Source: Chitinophaga pinensis (GTDB taxonomy: Bacteria > Bacteroidota > Bacteroidia > Chitinophagales > Chitinophagaceae). Taken from it: DNA of 64,000 nt. Where the stretch lies: assembly GCA_902167325.1 (NCBI GenBank), contig LR632930.1:4650001-4714000 (forward strand). The letters run 5' to 3'. Within the stretch, counting starts at the first letter, position 1. Every line of letters begins with the position of its first letter. Below, piece after piece: positions 34,225-42,770 of the stretch. The notes beneath the pieces were generated by a model. It was given only the letters and a program-made list of their open reading frames with translations, ran no database searches and had not been told where the DNA came from. A program made the position numbers and the translations under genes.

Positions 34225-36210
34225 TTATCCGGCAAAGAGTAAGTGTACCGGGAACACGAGGCTGATGGTGGTACCGGCATTGGAGGTCTGGACATCCATA
34301 TAGCCCTGGAATGCTGCCACGCGGGATCTGATGCTGTATAATCCCATCCCTGCATCCTCTTTTGTTATACTGAATCCCTTCCCATCGTCTTCTACCATCA
34401 GGGTAAAGAGATCGGGCCGGCATTCCAGCTGAACGATCACGCGGGATGCCGCGGCATGTTTGATCACATTCCCCAACAGCTCCTGCAGCATACGATAGAT
34501 CATCAGTTCATATGGCGGATGGAAGCGGGCCTGCTCCCCCAATGCATAATAAGCGATCTCCAATGCATGGTTACGCCCCATTTTATCACAATAGGCGCGG
34601 GCGGCAGCATCCAGTCCCGCTTCATACAGGAGTCTCGGCATGAGGTTGTGTGAGGTATCCCGGATCTCCGCCACCGCATCGTTAAGCAGGCCCAGCGTAT
34701 CGTGATAGGATGCGGAACCTGACAGTTCCCGGTAATGCATTTCGAGGGACGACAGGTACAGTTTCACGCCCGACAAAGTAGCTCCCGGCCCGTCATGCAG
34801 ATTACGGGCTATGCGGGTGCGCTCCTTTTCCTCCCCTTCCATCGATGCCTGTGTCATGGCCAGTTCCGATTCCTTCTGTAGCAATTGCAGCTGCTGTTGT
34901 TGCAATTGCTGCTGCTGCCGGTAATGGAGATACAGGCCACCGGCAAGGGCCAGTACGAGTATCAGTCCTGCTGCGAGGCCCGTCATAAGCAGACCGGTTT
35001 TCCTGAGTTCCAGGTCTTTCTTCGTAATAGACAGCTGCTGTTCCGCCAGCGATTTATCTTTCTCCAGCGTGCGGAACTTCGTTTCCAGCTCATTTACTTT
35101 GGAAGCCACATCCGTTTTCTGGAGGCTGTCGCGGTACATCACGTAGGACGCCAGTGCTTCCAGCGAAGCAGGGCTTTTACCCAGCTGCATATAAATGCGC
35201 GTCAGCAGCAGGAAATTCTCCATCAGGGCAGATACCTGTCCGGAGCGGCGGGTATACACCAGTGCTTCTTTGCCATAATATTCCGCCTTCGTAAAATCGT
35301 CCGCCGTATAGTATACTTTGCCCAGCGCCATGTAGAGTGTGCTTTGGTGCAGGGGTACAATCTGGATGCTTTTTGATATCTGCTCTGCCGCTTTCAGATA
35401 GGCAAAAGCAGAATCCTTTTTTGCGGGGTTGGCAGAAAGTATCTCACCGATCCCAACACGGCTGATGTACCGGTTGAGGGCATCGCCCTTCCGGTCGCTC
35501 AGCTTCATGGCTTCGTGGTAGGCGGCCAGTGCATCCGGGAGGCGGTTGATATCTTCCATGAGATCGCCCCGGTTGATAATCGTCCTGATCCAGTTGCCGG
35601 TATCTTTCCGGAGGGCATACATCCGCCCGCTCTCCCGGTTGTAATACATGCCTTTCTCGTGCTGGCCCATGTTGAAGAACGCAAGGGAAAGCCCGTTATA
35701 GGGATGCGCCTTTACCAATGAATCCGCATAAGGCACCATTTTAATGGCTTCCAGAAAATGCTCCGCAGCGGAATCCGATTTCCCGGACTCAATGTAATTA
35801 TACCCAAATCCCGTTAATACCCTCACCATGTTGGAACTGTCATTGATTTGCCGGTACGCCTTCAGCGCACGCCCGAAAGCCTTTCTGCTGGAATCGTATA
35901 GTCCCGCGAAAAGGCTCAGCTGTCCGAGCATCTGGTTAGCCCGTGCAATGCCATACACATAACCCGCTCGCTCACTGAGTGCCAGTGCCTCGTGCGTAAC
36001 AGCATATCCCGAATCGGGCAGTACATCGAACAGGGCGATGGAATATCTGATGAGCCGGTTTACCCGCGCAGTATCGCTCCCGGCTTCTGCAATCCTTTTA
36101 CGGTGCGTTTCCTGCAATTCCCGGATGGATTGCGCACACAGCGGCATTGCCTGCAGGAAAACAACCGTCGTGAGGCAGTATCGGAAAATGGTATGAAGCA
36201 AGTTAGACAT
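34225..36210 (-). CDS. TPR-containing sensor histidine kinase (HisKA_3 type), paralog 1
   Basis: 661-residue kinase. A signal-like segment (about 6-26) is followed by a periplasmic TPR array (about 60-365), then a coiled-coil (VNELETKFRTLEKDKSLAEQQL), a membrane segment (about 410-430, TGLLMTGLAAGLILVLALAGGLYL), a glutamine-rich coil, the dimerisation/phosphoacceptor domain with His in RIARNLHDGPGATLSGVKLYLS (near 475), and an ATP-binding domain with NVIKHA, EDDGKGF and AGMGLYSIRSR. Such kinases phosphorylate NarL/LuxR-type response regulators; none is nearby. It is the third of three tandem paralogs, 6 bases after paralog 2. DGPGAT replaces DGAGSI of the other two. Confidence 0.9.
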   Translation of the reverse strand: MSNLLHTIFRYCLTTVVFLQAMPLCAQSIRELQETHRKRIAEAGSDTARVNRLIRYSIALFDVLPDSGYAVTHEALALSERAGYVYGIARANQMLGQLSLFAGLYDSSRKAFGRALKAYRQINDSSNMVRVLTGFGYNYIESGKSDSAAEHFLEAIKMVPYADSLVKAHPYNGLSLAFFNMGQHEKGMYYNRESGRMYALRKDTGNWIRTIINRGDLMEDINRLPDALAAYHEAMKLSDRKGDALNRYISRVGIGEILSANPAKKDSAFAYLKAAEQISKSIQIVPLHQSTLYMALGKVYYTADDFTKAEYYGKEALVYTRRSGQVSALMENFLLLTRIYMQLGKSPASLEALASYVMYRDSLQKTDVASKVNELETKFRTLEKDKSLAEQQLSITKKDLELRKTGLLMTGLAAGLILVLALAGGLYLHYRQQQQLQQQQLQLLQKESELAMTQASMEGEEKERTRIARNLHDGPGATLSGVKLYLSSLEMHYRELSGSASYHDTLGLLNDAVAEIRDTSHNLMPRLLYEAGLDAAARAYCDKMGRNHALEIAYYALGEQARFHPPYELMIYRMLQELLGNVIKHAAASRVIVQLECRPDLFTLMVEDDGKGFSITKEDAGMGLYSIRSRVAAFQGYMDVQTSNAGTTISLVFPVHLLFAG

Positions 36211-36216
36211 GGCTGA

Positions 36217-38229
36217 TTAATTGCTGCCGGCCGCCGGGCCGGTATGCGGTATGATGGGAAACTCGAGGTAGATGGAAGTACCATCCGGTGAAGAGTCTAT
36301 TTCCATCGTTCCGCGGAATGCCGCCGCGCGGGCCTTCAGACTGTACAATCCGATCCCGGCACCTTCTTTCGGTTCGTCTATCCCCTTCCCGTTATCTTCC
36401 ACCGTCATAGAGAATGCATCCGGACTAAAATTCAACTGCACCATCACATGCGTAGCCTCCGCGTGTTTAATCACATTCCCCAGCAATTCCTGCAGCATGC
36501 GGTATGCCATCAGTTCAAAATGAGTATTGAAACGCATAGGCTCCCCATAAGATTGATATTCGAATTCCAATGCGTTGTTGCGGCCCAGTTTATCACAATA
36601 GGCGTGAGCAGCGGCTTCCAGTCCGTCTTCAAACAGCAGCCTCGGCATGAGATTGTGCGATGTATCCCGGATCTCGGTAACTGCTTCATTAAGCAGCCCC
36701 AGGGTATTGCGGTAGGAAGCTGAGCCGGAAAGTTCACTGTACTGTGTTTCCAGCGACGATAAATATAATTTCACGCCAGACAGGATGGAGCCTGCACCAT
36801 CATGCAGATTCCGCGCGATACGGGCGCGCTCTTTTTCTTCCCCTTCCATGGTGGCCTGTGCCATGGCCAGTTCGGACTCCTTCTGCATTAACCGCATCTC
36901 CTGCAACTGCAGCTGCTGCTTTTGCCTGAAGTGGACGAAGAGTCCTGCTGCAAGGGCTACTACCAGCAGTAATCCCCCTGCAAGGCCGGTCATCATCATT
37001 CCCTTATTCCGTATCTCCAGATCTTTCTTCGTGATGGCCAGTTGCTGATCCGCCAGTGACTTATCTTTTTCCAGAGTACGGTATTTCGTTTCCAGTTCGT
37101 TCACTCTTCCGGTAACATCTGTTTTCTGAACACTGTCGCGGTACATGATATAATCGTTCAAAGCAGACAGTGATTCATTTTTTAGGCCCAGTTTCATATT
37201 CACTTTGGTAAGCAATAAAAAATGCTGCATCAGTGTCTGAACATGCCCTACTTCACGCAGGGCTGGTTCTGCACGCATCAGGTATTCCCGTGCAATGGGA
37301 TACTGTCCGGCTTCGAAATGGGCCAAACCAAACGTTACCTGCATGGAACTGATGTATAGAGAAGGGATGTTAACAGACTTAGAAAGTTCTTCAGCCTGCC
37401 GGAGGAATAACAGAGCAGAGTCAATATGCGTTTTGTTATTGGCGAACAGTTCCCCTACGGCTACGCGGCTGTAAAAGCGGCCAAACTGAAACCGGGAAAG
37501 GTCACTGATGCGGATGGCTTCCCGGAAGGAAACCGCTGCTTCCGCAGGACGGCCCAGGCGCCCGTATTTATCACCTATATTGATGAGCATTTTAACATGG
37601 TTCATGGAATCTTTCTTGTTCATATATAATGAATCGGCCTGTTTGAGATACCCCAGGCTTTTATCCAACTGCCCCATCTGGCTGAATGCAATAGATAGCC
37701 CATTGTACCCGTCCGCCATCCGGAAAGTATCCTTTGATTTGCGGTAGTAATCCAGTCCGTTCAGAAATGCATGTGCTGCGGAATCCAGCCTGCCTGTCTG
37801 TAGCTCAGCATTACCAATACCGGTCCAGGAGATTCCGGCATAGGTATAGTTCCCTTCTTCGATCATGTATCCTAGTGCTATCCTGTAATACACCCTTGAG
37901 GAATCAAACTGCCCCATGTTGATGAAACTGGTAGCTCTGGCACAATTGATAAGCCCCATCTGACCATCGTATTTCAGTTTGTGGCTTAAGGTAAGTGCTC
38001 TGTCCAGCACAATCATGGCCGTATCATCATTGACTTCCTGTAGATCAATGGCATATTCTACCAGTAATTTCACGAGGGCCGTATCTTCCTTATGATGCTC
38101 GATCTTAGTGAGGTTTCTCCGGTGTATTTCCGGCAATGTTTGTGCATGAGAAAGGAGCGGCAGCAGGCACAACAGTACGGCGGCAAGCCCCTGAAAAAAT
38201 GTTCGGTTTTGGAATGGACGGTTTTGCAT
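36217..38229 (-). CDS. TPR-containing sensor histidine kinase (HisKA_3 type), paralog 2
   Basis: 670 residues with the same layout as its neighbours: signal peptide (MQNRPFQNRTFFQGLAAVLLCLLPLLSHAQ), TPR array (about 55-370), coiled-coil VNELETKYRTLEKDKSLADQ, membrane segment near 415 (GMMMTGLAGGLLLVVALAAGLFV), His in RIARNLHDGAGSILSGVKLYL, and ATPase motifs NVIKHA, EDNGKGI and AGIGLYSLKAR. The ATG at 38229 was preferred over a frame 30 bases longer because it begins the signal peptide. It lies between paralogs 1 and 3 (gaps of 6 and 38 bases), so the three are one operon. Confidence 0.9.
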   Translation of the reverse strand: MQNRPFQNRTFFQGLAAVLLCLLPLLSHAQTLPEIHRRNLTKIEHHKEDTALVKLLVEYAIDLQEVNDDTAMIVLDRALTLSHKLKYDGQMGLINCARATSFINMGQFDSSRVYYRIALGYMIEEGNYTYAGISWTGIGNAELQTGRLDSAAHAFLNGLDYYRKSKDTFRMADGYNGLSIAFSQMGQLDKSLGYLKQADSLYMNKKDSMNHVKMLINIGDKYGRLGRPAEAAVSFREAIRISDLSRFQFGRFYSRVAVGELFANNKTHIDSALLFLRQAEELSKSVNIPSLYISSMQVTFGLAHFEAGQYPIAREYLMRAEPALREVGHVQTLMQHFLLLTKVNMKLGLKNESLSALNDYIMYRDSVQKTDVTGRVNELETKYRTLEKDKSLADQQLAITKKDLEIRNKGMMMTGLAGGLLLVVALAAGLFVHFRQKQQLQLQEMRLMQKESELAMAQATMEGEEKERARIARNLHDGAGSILSGVKLYLSSLETQYSELSGSASYRNTLGLLNEAVTEIRDTSHNLMPRLLFEDGLEAAAHAYCDKLGRNNALEFEYQSYGEPMRFNTHFELMAYRMLQELLGNVIKHAEATHVMVQLNFSPDAFSMTVEDNGKGIDEPKEGAGIGLYSLKARAAAFRGTMEIDSSPDGTSIYLEFPIIPHTGPAAGSN

Positions 38230-38267
38230 GGTAATGAAGAGCGTAAAATGATGTAACACAATATTTT

Positions 38268-40250
38268 TTAAGCTAATTGAACTGCGGGAACGGGGAACTC
38301 GAGACTAACGGAAGTACCCTCCGGCGAGGAATCTACATCCATCGTTCCTTTGTAAGCTACAACCCGCGAGCGGATGCCAAACATCCCGATACCATCAGAT
38401 ACCTGTTGCGTACCCATCCCCTTCCCATCGTCTTCCACAGTTATGGAAAAAGCGCCGTGGCGGAATGTCAGTTGTACAAGTACATGCGAGGCATCGGCAT
38501 GCTTGATCACATTGCTGATAAGCTCCTGGAAGGTGCGGAAGGCCATGAGTTCAAAGTCGTGGTTATACCGTTCCGGCGTGCCATACGATTGAAACTCCAG
38601 TTCAAAGCGTTCGTTCCTTTCCAGTTTGTTGCAATAGCCGCTGATGGCAGCATGAAGGCCGTTGAGGTGGAGGATCTTAGGCAGGAGGTTGTGGGATGTT
38701 TCCCGGATTTCCGACACGGCTTCGTTGAGCAGTCCTAATGTATCGCGGTAGGCATTTGAGCCTGCCAGTTCACTGTATTGATTTTCGAGGGAGGAGAGAT
38801 AGAGTTTCACGCCGGACAGGATGGAGCCTGCGCCATCGTGAAGATTGCGGGCAATGCGGGCACGCTCCTTCTCTTCCGCATCCATGGCAGCCTTTGCTTT
38901 TTCCAGATCCGCTTCACGGGCCAGGGTGAGGATCTTCTGTGCAGCCAGTTGCTGCTTCTGGCGGGCATGCATCAGGTAGGCGCCTCCACCGCCAAGGAGC
39001 AGTAATAGTATTCCCGAGAGTATGAATAGCCCGGTGTTGCGGTTACGGATATCCAGCTGCTGACGGGCGAGGTCAAGCTCCTTGCGGGCCAGCTCCGCAT
39101 CCTTCTCCGCCGTGCGGTATTTCGTTTCCATTTCGTTTACCGAAGCAGAAACCTGAATATCCTGCATACTGTCTCGGTAATCGGTATAGAGATCGTAGGT
39201 TTTAATGCTTTCATCCTTCAACCCCAGCAGAATGTTCACTTTGGTGAACACGCGGTATTGCTTGATCATCATATCGAGGTTACCCAGCTGCCCGGAGATC
39301 TCCAGGGCTTTCCCGAAATATACCCGTGCAGGGGCATATACCTTCTGCATGTAGTACACCCGGCCCATGGTGGCATACAGGATGCTCATATATTGTTTGG
39401 CAACTGTGTTTTCTGCCACCACCTTTTCTGCCGCCCGCAGGTAAATGAGGGCTGAATCATATTTAAACTGCGTCGTGTAATAATCCCCCATTGCAAGCCG
39501 TCCATAAAACCGCCCCAGCACAAACCCCGACCGGTCGCTGAGGGCAATTGCACGCTGATACATGGGTACTGATGCTTCATAACGGTACAGATAGTTCAGC
39601 TGTGTGGCCTGGTTGATCATGCTGCGGATGATGTTGGGCGTATCATTGGCGGCACGGAAAAGCTGCTCTGCTTTACCGGAATATTCCAGGCATTTCTCCC
39701 GCTGCCCCAGCTGACTGAAAGCCGTACTCAGTCCACTGTACGTTTGTGCACGACTGTTGGGTTTGTTTGCTTTGGCAAACAAGTCCAGTGCCTGCATATA
39801 TGCCTTCACGGCAGAATCCGGCGGGCCTGTCTGCAGGAAGGTATTACCGATCCCGGTTGCCGCATTAGCGGCATTTTCCAGGCTGTCGGCAGCCAGTAAT
39901 GCTTCCAGCGCACTCACATACAACTCCCTTCCTGGCAGGTAACCGCTCGTATCGAAGAGTAACTGCGCCTTATAGTAACGGCTCATGCCGGTGCTCCATG
40001 TATCGTTGGCGGCAATGCTTAACCGATGAACGGAGTCCAGCAGTAACAATGCAGCGCCGGGTGTTGAATCAGGAATACTTTGAGCGGAGCGAAGGAGTGC
40101 GCGTACTGCAGCGGTATCACCGTTGGTTACATTTATTCCCTTCTGAGAAACAGGAGCTTCCTTTTGCCGGCAGGCAAAAAGGCATACGAAAGAGGCTACG
40201 ACGACGGGCAGCAGCAGTCGAAGGCTGAATGAAGAGAGGTAACGAAGCAT
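38268..40250 (-). CDS. TPR-containing sensor histidine kinase (HisKA_3 type), paralog 3, with lipobox
   Basis: 660 residues, first gene of the kinase operon. The N-terminus (MLRYLSSFSLRLLLPVVVASFVCLFACRQKEA) ends in a lipobox LFAC, so this member may be a lipoprotein anchored by both lipid and the later membrane segment (near 400, GLFILSGILLLLLGGGGAYLM). TPR array about 45-350, coil VNEMETKYRTAEKDAELARKE, His in RIARNLHDGAGSILSGVKLYL, and ATPase motifs NVIKHA, EDDGKGMG and IGMFGIRSR. The start at 40250 begins the signal region. No response regulator is adjacent. A palindrome at 40355-40370 lies 105 bases upstream. Confidence 0.9.
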   Translation of the reverse strand: MLRYLSSFSLRLLLPVVVASFVCLFACRQKEAPVSQKGINVTNGDTAAVRALLRSAQSIPDSTPGAALLLLDSVHRLSIAANDTWSTGMSRYYKAQLLFDTSGYLPGRELYVSALEALLAADSLENAANAATGIGNTFLQTGPPDSAVKAYMQALDLFAKANKPNSRAQTYSGLSTAFSQLGQREKCLEYSGKAEQLFRAANDTPNIIRSMINQATQLNYLYRYEASVPMYQRAIALSDRSGFVLGRFYGRLAMGDYYTTQFKYDSALIYLRAAEKVVAENTVAKQYMSILYATMGRVYYMQKVYAPARVYFGKALEISGQLGNLDMMIKQYRVFTKVNILLGLKDESIKTYDLYTDYRDSMQDIQVSASVNEMETKYRTAEKDAELARKELDLARQQLDIRNRNTGLFILSGILLLLLGGGGAYLMHARQKQQLAAQKILTLAREADLEKAKAAMDAEEKERARIARNLHDGAGSILSGVKLYLSSLENQYSELAGSNAYRDTLGLLNEAVSEIRETSHNLLPKILHLNGLHAAISGYCNKLERNERFELEFQSYGTPERYNHDFELMAFRTFQELISNVIKHADASHVLVQLTFRHGAFSITVEDDGKGMGTQQVSDGIGMFGIRSRVVAYKGTMDVDSSPEGTSVSLEFPVPAVQLA

Positions 40251-40354
40251 AACTGGTGTTCTAAACCGGTTGAAATTAATGTTCACAGGAGGCTGCACAC
40301 CAGTTAAATATTCCCGGACATGTATGAAGCTGCAACACGCACAGCGGCATCGTC

Positions 40355-40370
40355 CCGGAAATTATTCCGG
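40355..40370. promoter_or_regulatory. Palindrome upstream of the kinase operon
   Basis: CCGGAA-ATTA-TTCCGG, 6-base arms with a 4-base centre, in the promoter-side region of the kinase genes. Operator candidate only. Confidence 0.3.
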
Positions 40371-40520
40371 AATGCACCCGACTGCTCTGAAAATAAAAAG
40401 GAATATGCTGCTAATATATACTGAAGGCTATTTTACGTGGTGTTTCATACACAAATAGGTAATTCACACACGTTCCAAAGTGCGTAAATATACTCAAATT
40501 CCGTATTTAATAATGGGAAA

Positions 40521-41285
40521 TCAGGAAGCCAGGATCACTTTCACACCACGGTCCTGCAGCATCTGCACCGTAGCGGAATCCACCTGGTTATCGGTAACGA
40601 TGTAATCTACCTGCTCCAGACTGCAGATGCGGCCGATGCCGCGGCGGTCGAATTTTGAGCTGTCGGCCACTACCACTACCGTTTGGGCCAAACCGATCAT
40701 CTTCATATTCAGGCTTGCTTCGGCGAGGTTGGTGATGGAAAGACCGAATTCAGGATCGATCCCGTCTACTCCCACAAACAATACTCCGCAGGAGATATCG
40801 TTCAGGAGCCTTTCCGCAAAGGAGCCTGCGGCGGCTGAGGAGCTTTGATGGATAAGGCCGCCAATCTGCAGCACGTCTATATTCGGGCGGTTACAGAGTT
40901 CGAGGGCCACCTTGAGGGCCGGGGTGATAACGGTGATATGTTTGGAAGGATGAAGGATGCGGGCGAGTTCGAATACCGTGGTGCCGGAGCCGATGATAAT
41001 GGAATCGTTGTGACCGATGAGTTCCATGGCGGCGCGGGCAATCTTCTTCTTTTCCTCCATGCGGATAAATTCCTTCTCATTGATAGGGCGCTCTATGGCG
41101 TAGGGGTTCTGTGTGGAGCCACCGCCTTTGGTGCGGAAAAGTAGCTTCTTTTCCTCCAGCAGCTTGAGGTCTTTCCGGATGGTGACGCCCGAAACCTGGA
41201 GCATATCGCTCAGTTCCTGAATGTCTACTTTCCCTTTATCCTGTAATTCCTGGAGAATCAGCTGATGCCTTTCCGTGATGTTCAT
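40521..41285 (-). CDS. DeoR family transcriptional repressor
   Basis: 254 residues. The N-terminal DeoR helix-turn-helix (about 4-58) reads RHQLILQELQDKGKVDIQEL, LQVSGVTIRKDLKLLEEK, and the C-terminal sugar-phosphate-binding domain (about 75-235) has DSIIIGSGTTVFELAR and VDGIDPEFGLS. Such repressors release DNA on binding a phosphorylated sugar. It is divergent from the permease operon with 227 bases between starts, so it is the probable repressor of that operon and of itself. The region holds two TTAATGTTAA boxes and a 12-base palindrome over its own -7 box. Confidence 0.92.
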   Translation of the reverse strand: MNITERHQLILQELQDKGKVDIQELSDMLQVSGVTIRKDLKLLEEKKLLFRTKGGGSTQNPYAIERPINEKEFIRMEEKKKIARAAMELIGHNDSIIIGSGTTVFELARILHPSKHITVITPALKVALELCNRPNIDVLQIGGLIHQSSSAAAGSFAERLLNDISCGVLFVGVDGIDPEFGLSITNLAEASLNMKMIGLAQTVVVVADSSKFDRRGIGRICSLEQVDYIVTDNQVDSATVQMLQDRGVKVILAS

Positions 41286-41301
41286 ATGCGTGGCGGCTTT
41301 C

Positions 41302-41311
41302 TTAATGTTAA
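41302..41311. promoter_or_regulatory. Operator candidate TTAATGTTAA, copy 1
   Basis: TTAA-TG-TTAA, nearly palindromic, lying between the DeoR promoter and its start codon. An identical copy is at 41370-41379. Confidence 0.4.
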
Positions 41312-41323
41312 ATTATCTTTCAC

Positions 41324-41356
41324 CAAATGTACATTTTTTGCATTACAAACTGCAAT
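41324..41356 (-). promoter_or_regulatory. Promoter of the DeoR gene with overlapping palindrome
   Basis: On the minus strand TACATTTG (41331-41324) is an exact -7 box, with ATTG (41356-41353) 21 bases upstream as the -33 box. The 12-base palindrome AAATGTACATTT (41325-41336) overlaps the -7 box, a natural place for autorepression. Confidence 0.55.
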
Positions 41357-41369
41357 AGCCTCCTTTATA

Positions 41370-41379
41370 TTAATGTTAA
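41370..41379. promoter_or_regulatory. Operator candidate TTAATGTTAA, copy 2
   Basis: Exact repeat of 41302-41311, 68 bases away, between the two divergent promoters. A pair of sites this far apart would allow looping by a DeoR oligomer. Confidence 0.4.
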
Positions 41380-41433
41380 CCATTGATTTGCAGGGTGCAT
41401 TAAAAATGCCCGTCAACTTTATTTCAATTAATA

Positions 41434-41464
41434 TTTGTTTAATTAAGTTTAATTTCTACTTTTA
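41434..41464 (+). promoter_or_regulatory. Promoter of the permease operon
   Basis: TTTG (41434-41437), a 19-base spacer, then TACTTTTA (41457-41464), one base off TAnnTTTG. The leader to the ATG at 41513 would be about 40 bases. Confidence 0.6.
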
Positions 41465-41512
41465 GGAAGTTTCAATTCCATTCCGTTTTATTTCCACGAA
41501 CAACTGATAACA

Positions 41513-42769
41513 ATGACCACTTTAGAAAAAGCAGGCATTCCACGCCAACTCATCTGGGGCTACCTCGGCGTAATGATCTTCATGATGGGCGACGGTATCG
41601 AGCAGGGCTGGCTAAGCCCTTACCTCATAGATCACGGCATGACCATTCAGCAATCCGCCACCCTTTTCACCGTTTATGGCATCACCATCGCTATTTCCGC
41701 ATGGTTTTCAGGCGTATTGGCCGAAGGATTTGGCGTGCGCCGCACCATGGCGCTCGGCTTATTACTCTATTGCCTGGGCACCGTTGGCTTCGTAGGCTTA
41801 GGCATGCCTGAACTGAATGTGCCCGTAATGCTGTTCACCTACGCCCTCCGCGGCTTCGGATACCCGCTTTTCGCCTACTCCTTCCTCGTATGGATCGCGT
41901 ACAGCAGTCCGCAGCAACAGCTTGGCCGCGCCGTAGGCTGGTTCTGGTTCGTGTTCACCGGCGGGCTCAATGTACTGGGCGCTTACTATTCCAGCTGGGC
42001 CATCACTAAGTTCGGGCACCTCAATACCCTGTGGACTTCCCTCTTCTGGGCACTCCTCGGTGCCGTACTGGCGCTCCTGCTCAACCGCAGCAAACCTGCG
42101 AAACAGTCTGACGGTGGCTCCAAAGTACAGGAACTCATCAAAGGGCTTACCATCGTAAAAGAAGAGCCGAAAGTATTACTGGGCGGCATCGTCCGTATTA
42201 TCAACACCACTGCCCAGTTCGCCTTCCCCGTATTCCTGCCCATGTATATGGCAAGGCACGGGTTCGATACCACGGAGTGGCTCACCATCTGGGGCACCAT
42301 CTTCACTTCCAACATCATCTTTAATCTCATCTTCGGCTTCGTGGGCGACCATTTCGGATGGCGCAACACCATCATGTGGTTTGGCGGCGTAGGCTGCGCA
42401 CTGAGCATTTTACTGTTCTATTACGCCCCGCAGATCTGGGAAGGCAGCTACTGGGCAGTGATGCTGGCAGGCATTCTCTGGGGGGCGCTGCTGGCAGGAT
42501 ATGTACCCCTTACCGCACTGGTGCCCTCGCTGGTGAAGAAAGACAAAGGCGCCGCCATGGCCATCCTTAACCTCGGCGCAGGACTTCCTGTGTTTGTAGG
42601 CCCCGCCATCGTAGGACTATTCATCGGCAGCGCCGGCGAAGAAGGCGTGATCTGGATCCTCGCAGGACTTTATGTCATCAGCGCCATCATCACCCGATTC
42701 ATCACCCTACCCAACAACGCAAAAACTATTCATCATACACAACCGGCAGAAGCATTTCAATCTATATAG
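41513..42769 (+). CDS. MFS permease of the polyol permease / CsbX-YoaB group
   Basis: 418-residue transporter with about 12 membrane segments. The opening RQLIWGYLGVMIFMMGDGIEQGWLSPYL resembles the polyol permeases RbtT and DalT and Bacillus CsbX/YoaB, the same recognisable N-terminal motif. The loop after segment 2 has GFGVRRTMALG. The centre has a charged linker (about 195-225), and the C-terminal half ends in a cytoplasmic tail. It likely imports a small polyol or hydroxy acid; the cargo is not decided by sequence. It is the first of six plus-strand genes, with one base between its stop and the next ATG, under control of the divergent DeoR repressor. Confidence 0.88.
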   Translation: MTTLEKAGIPRQLIWGYLGVMIFMMGDGIEQGWLSPYLIDHGMTIQQSATLFTVYGITIAISAWFSGVLAEGFGVRRTMALGLLLYCLGTVGFVGLGMPELNVPVMLFTYALRGFGYPLFAYSFLVWIAYSSPQQQLGRAVGWFWFVFTGGLNVLGAYYSSWAITKFGHLNTLWTSLFWALLGAVLALLLNRSKPAKQSDGGSKVQELIKGLTIVKEEPKVLLGGIVRIINTTAQFAFPVFLPMYMARHGFDTTEWLTIWGTIFTSNIIFNLIFGFVGDHFGWRNTIMWFGGVGCALSILLFYYAPQIWEGSYWAVMLAGILWGALLAGYVPLTALVPSLVKKDKGAAMAILNLGAGLPVFVGPAIVGLFIGSAGEEGVIWILAGLYVISAIITRFITLPNNAKTIHHTQPAEAFQSI

Positions 42770-42770
42770 C

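Noticed and set aside
41286..41512. SAM (S-box) riboswitch before the yoaB-like permease, as in Bacillus yoaDCB
   Set aside because: The leader after the predicted promoter is only about 40 bases and shows no S-box helices or conserved core. A DeoR repressor is divergent instead.
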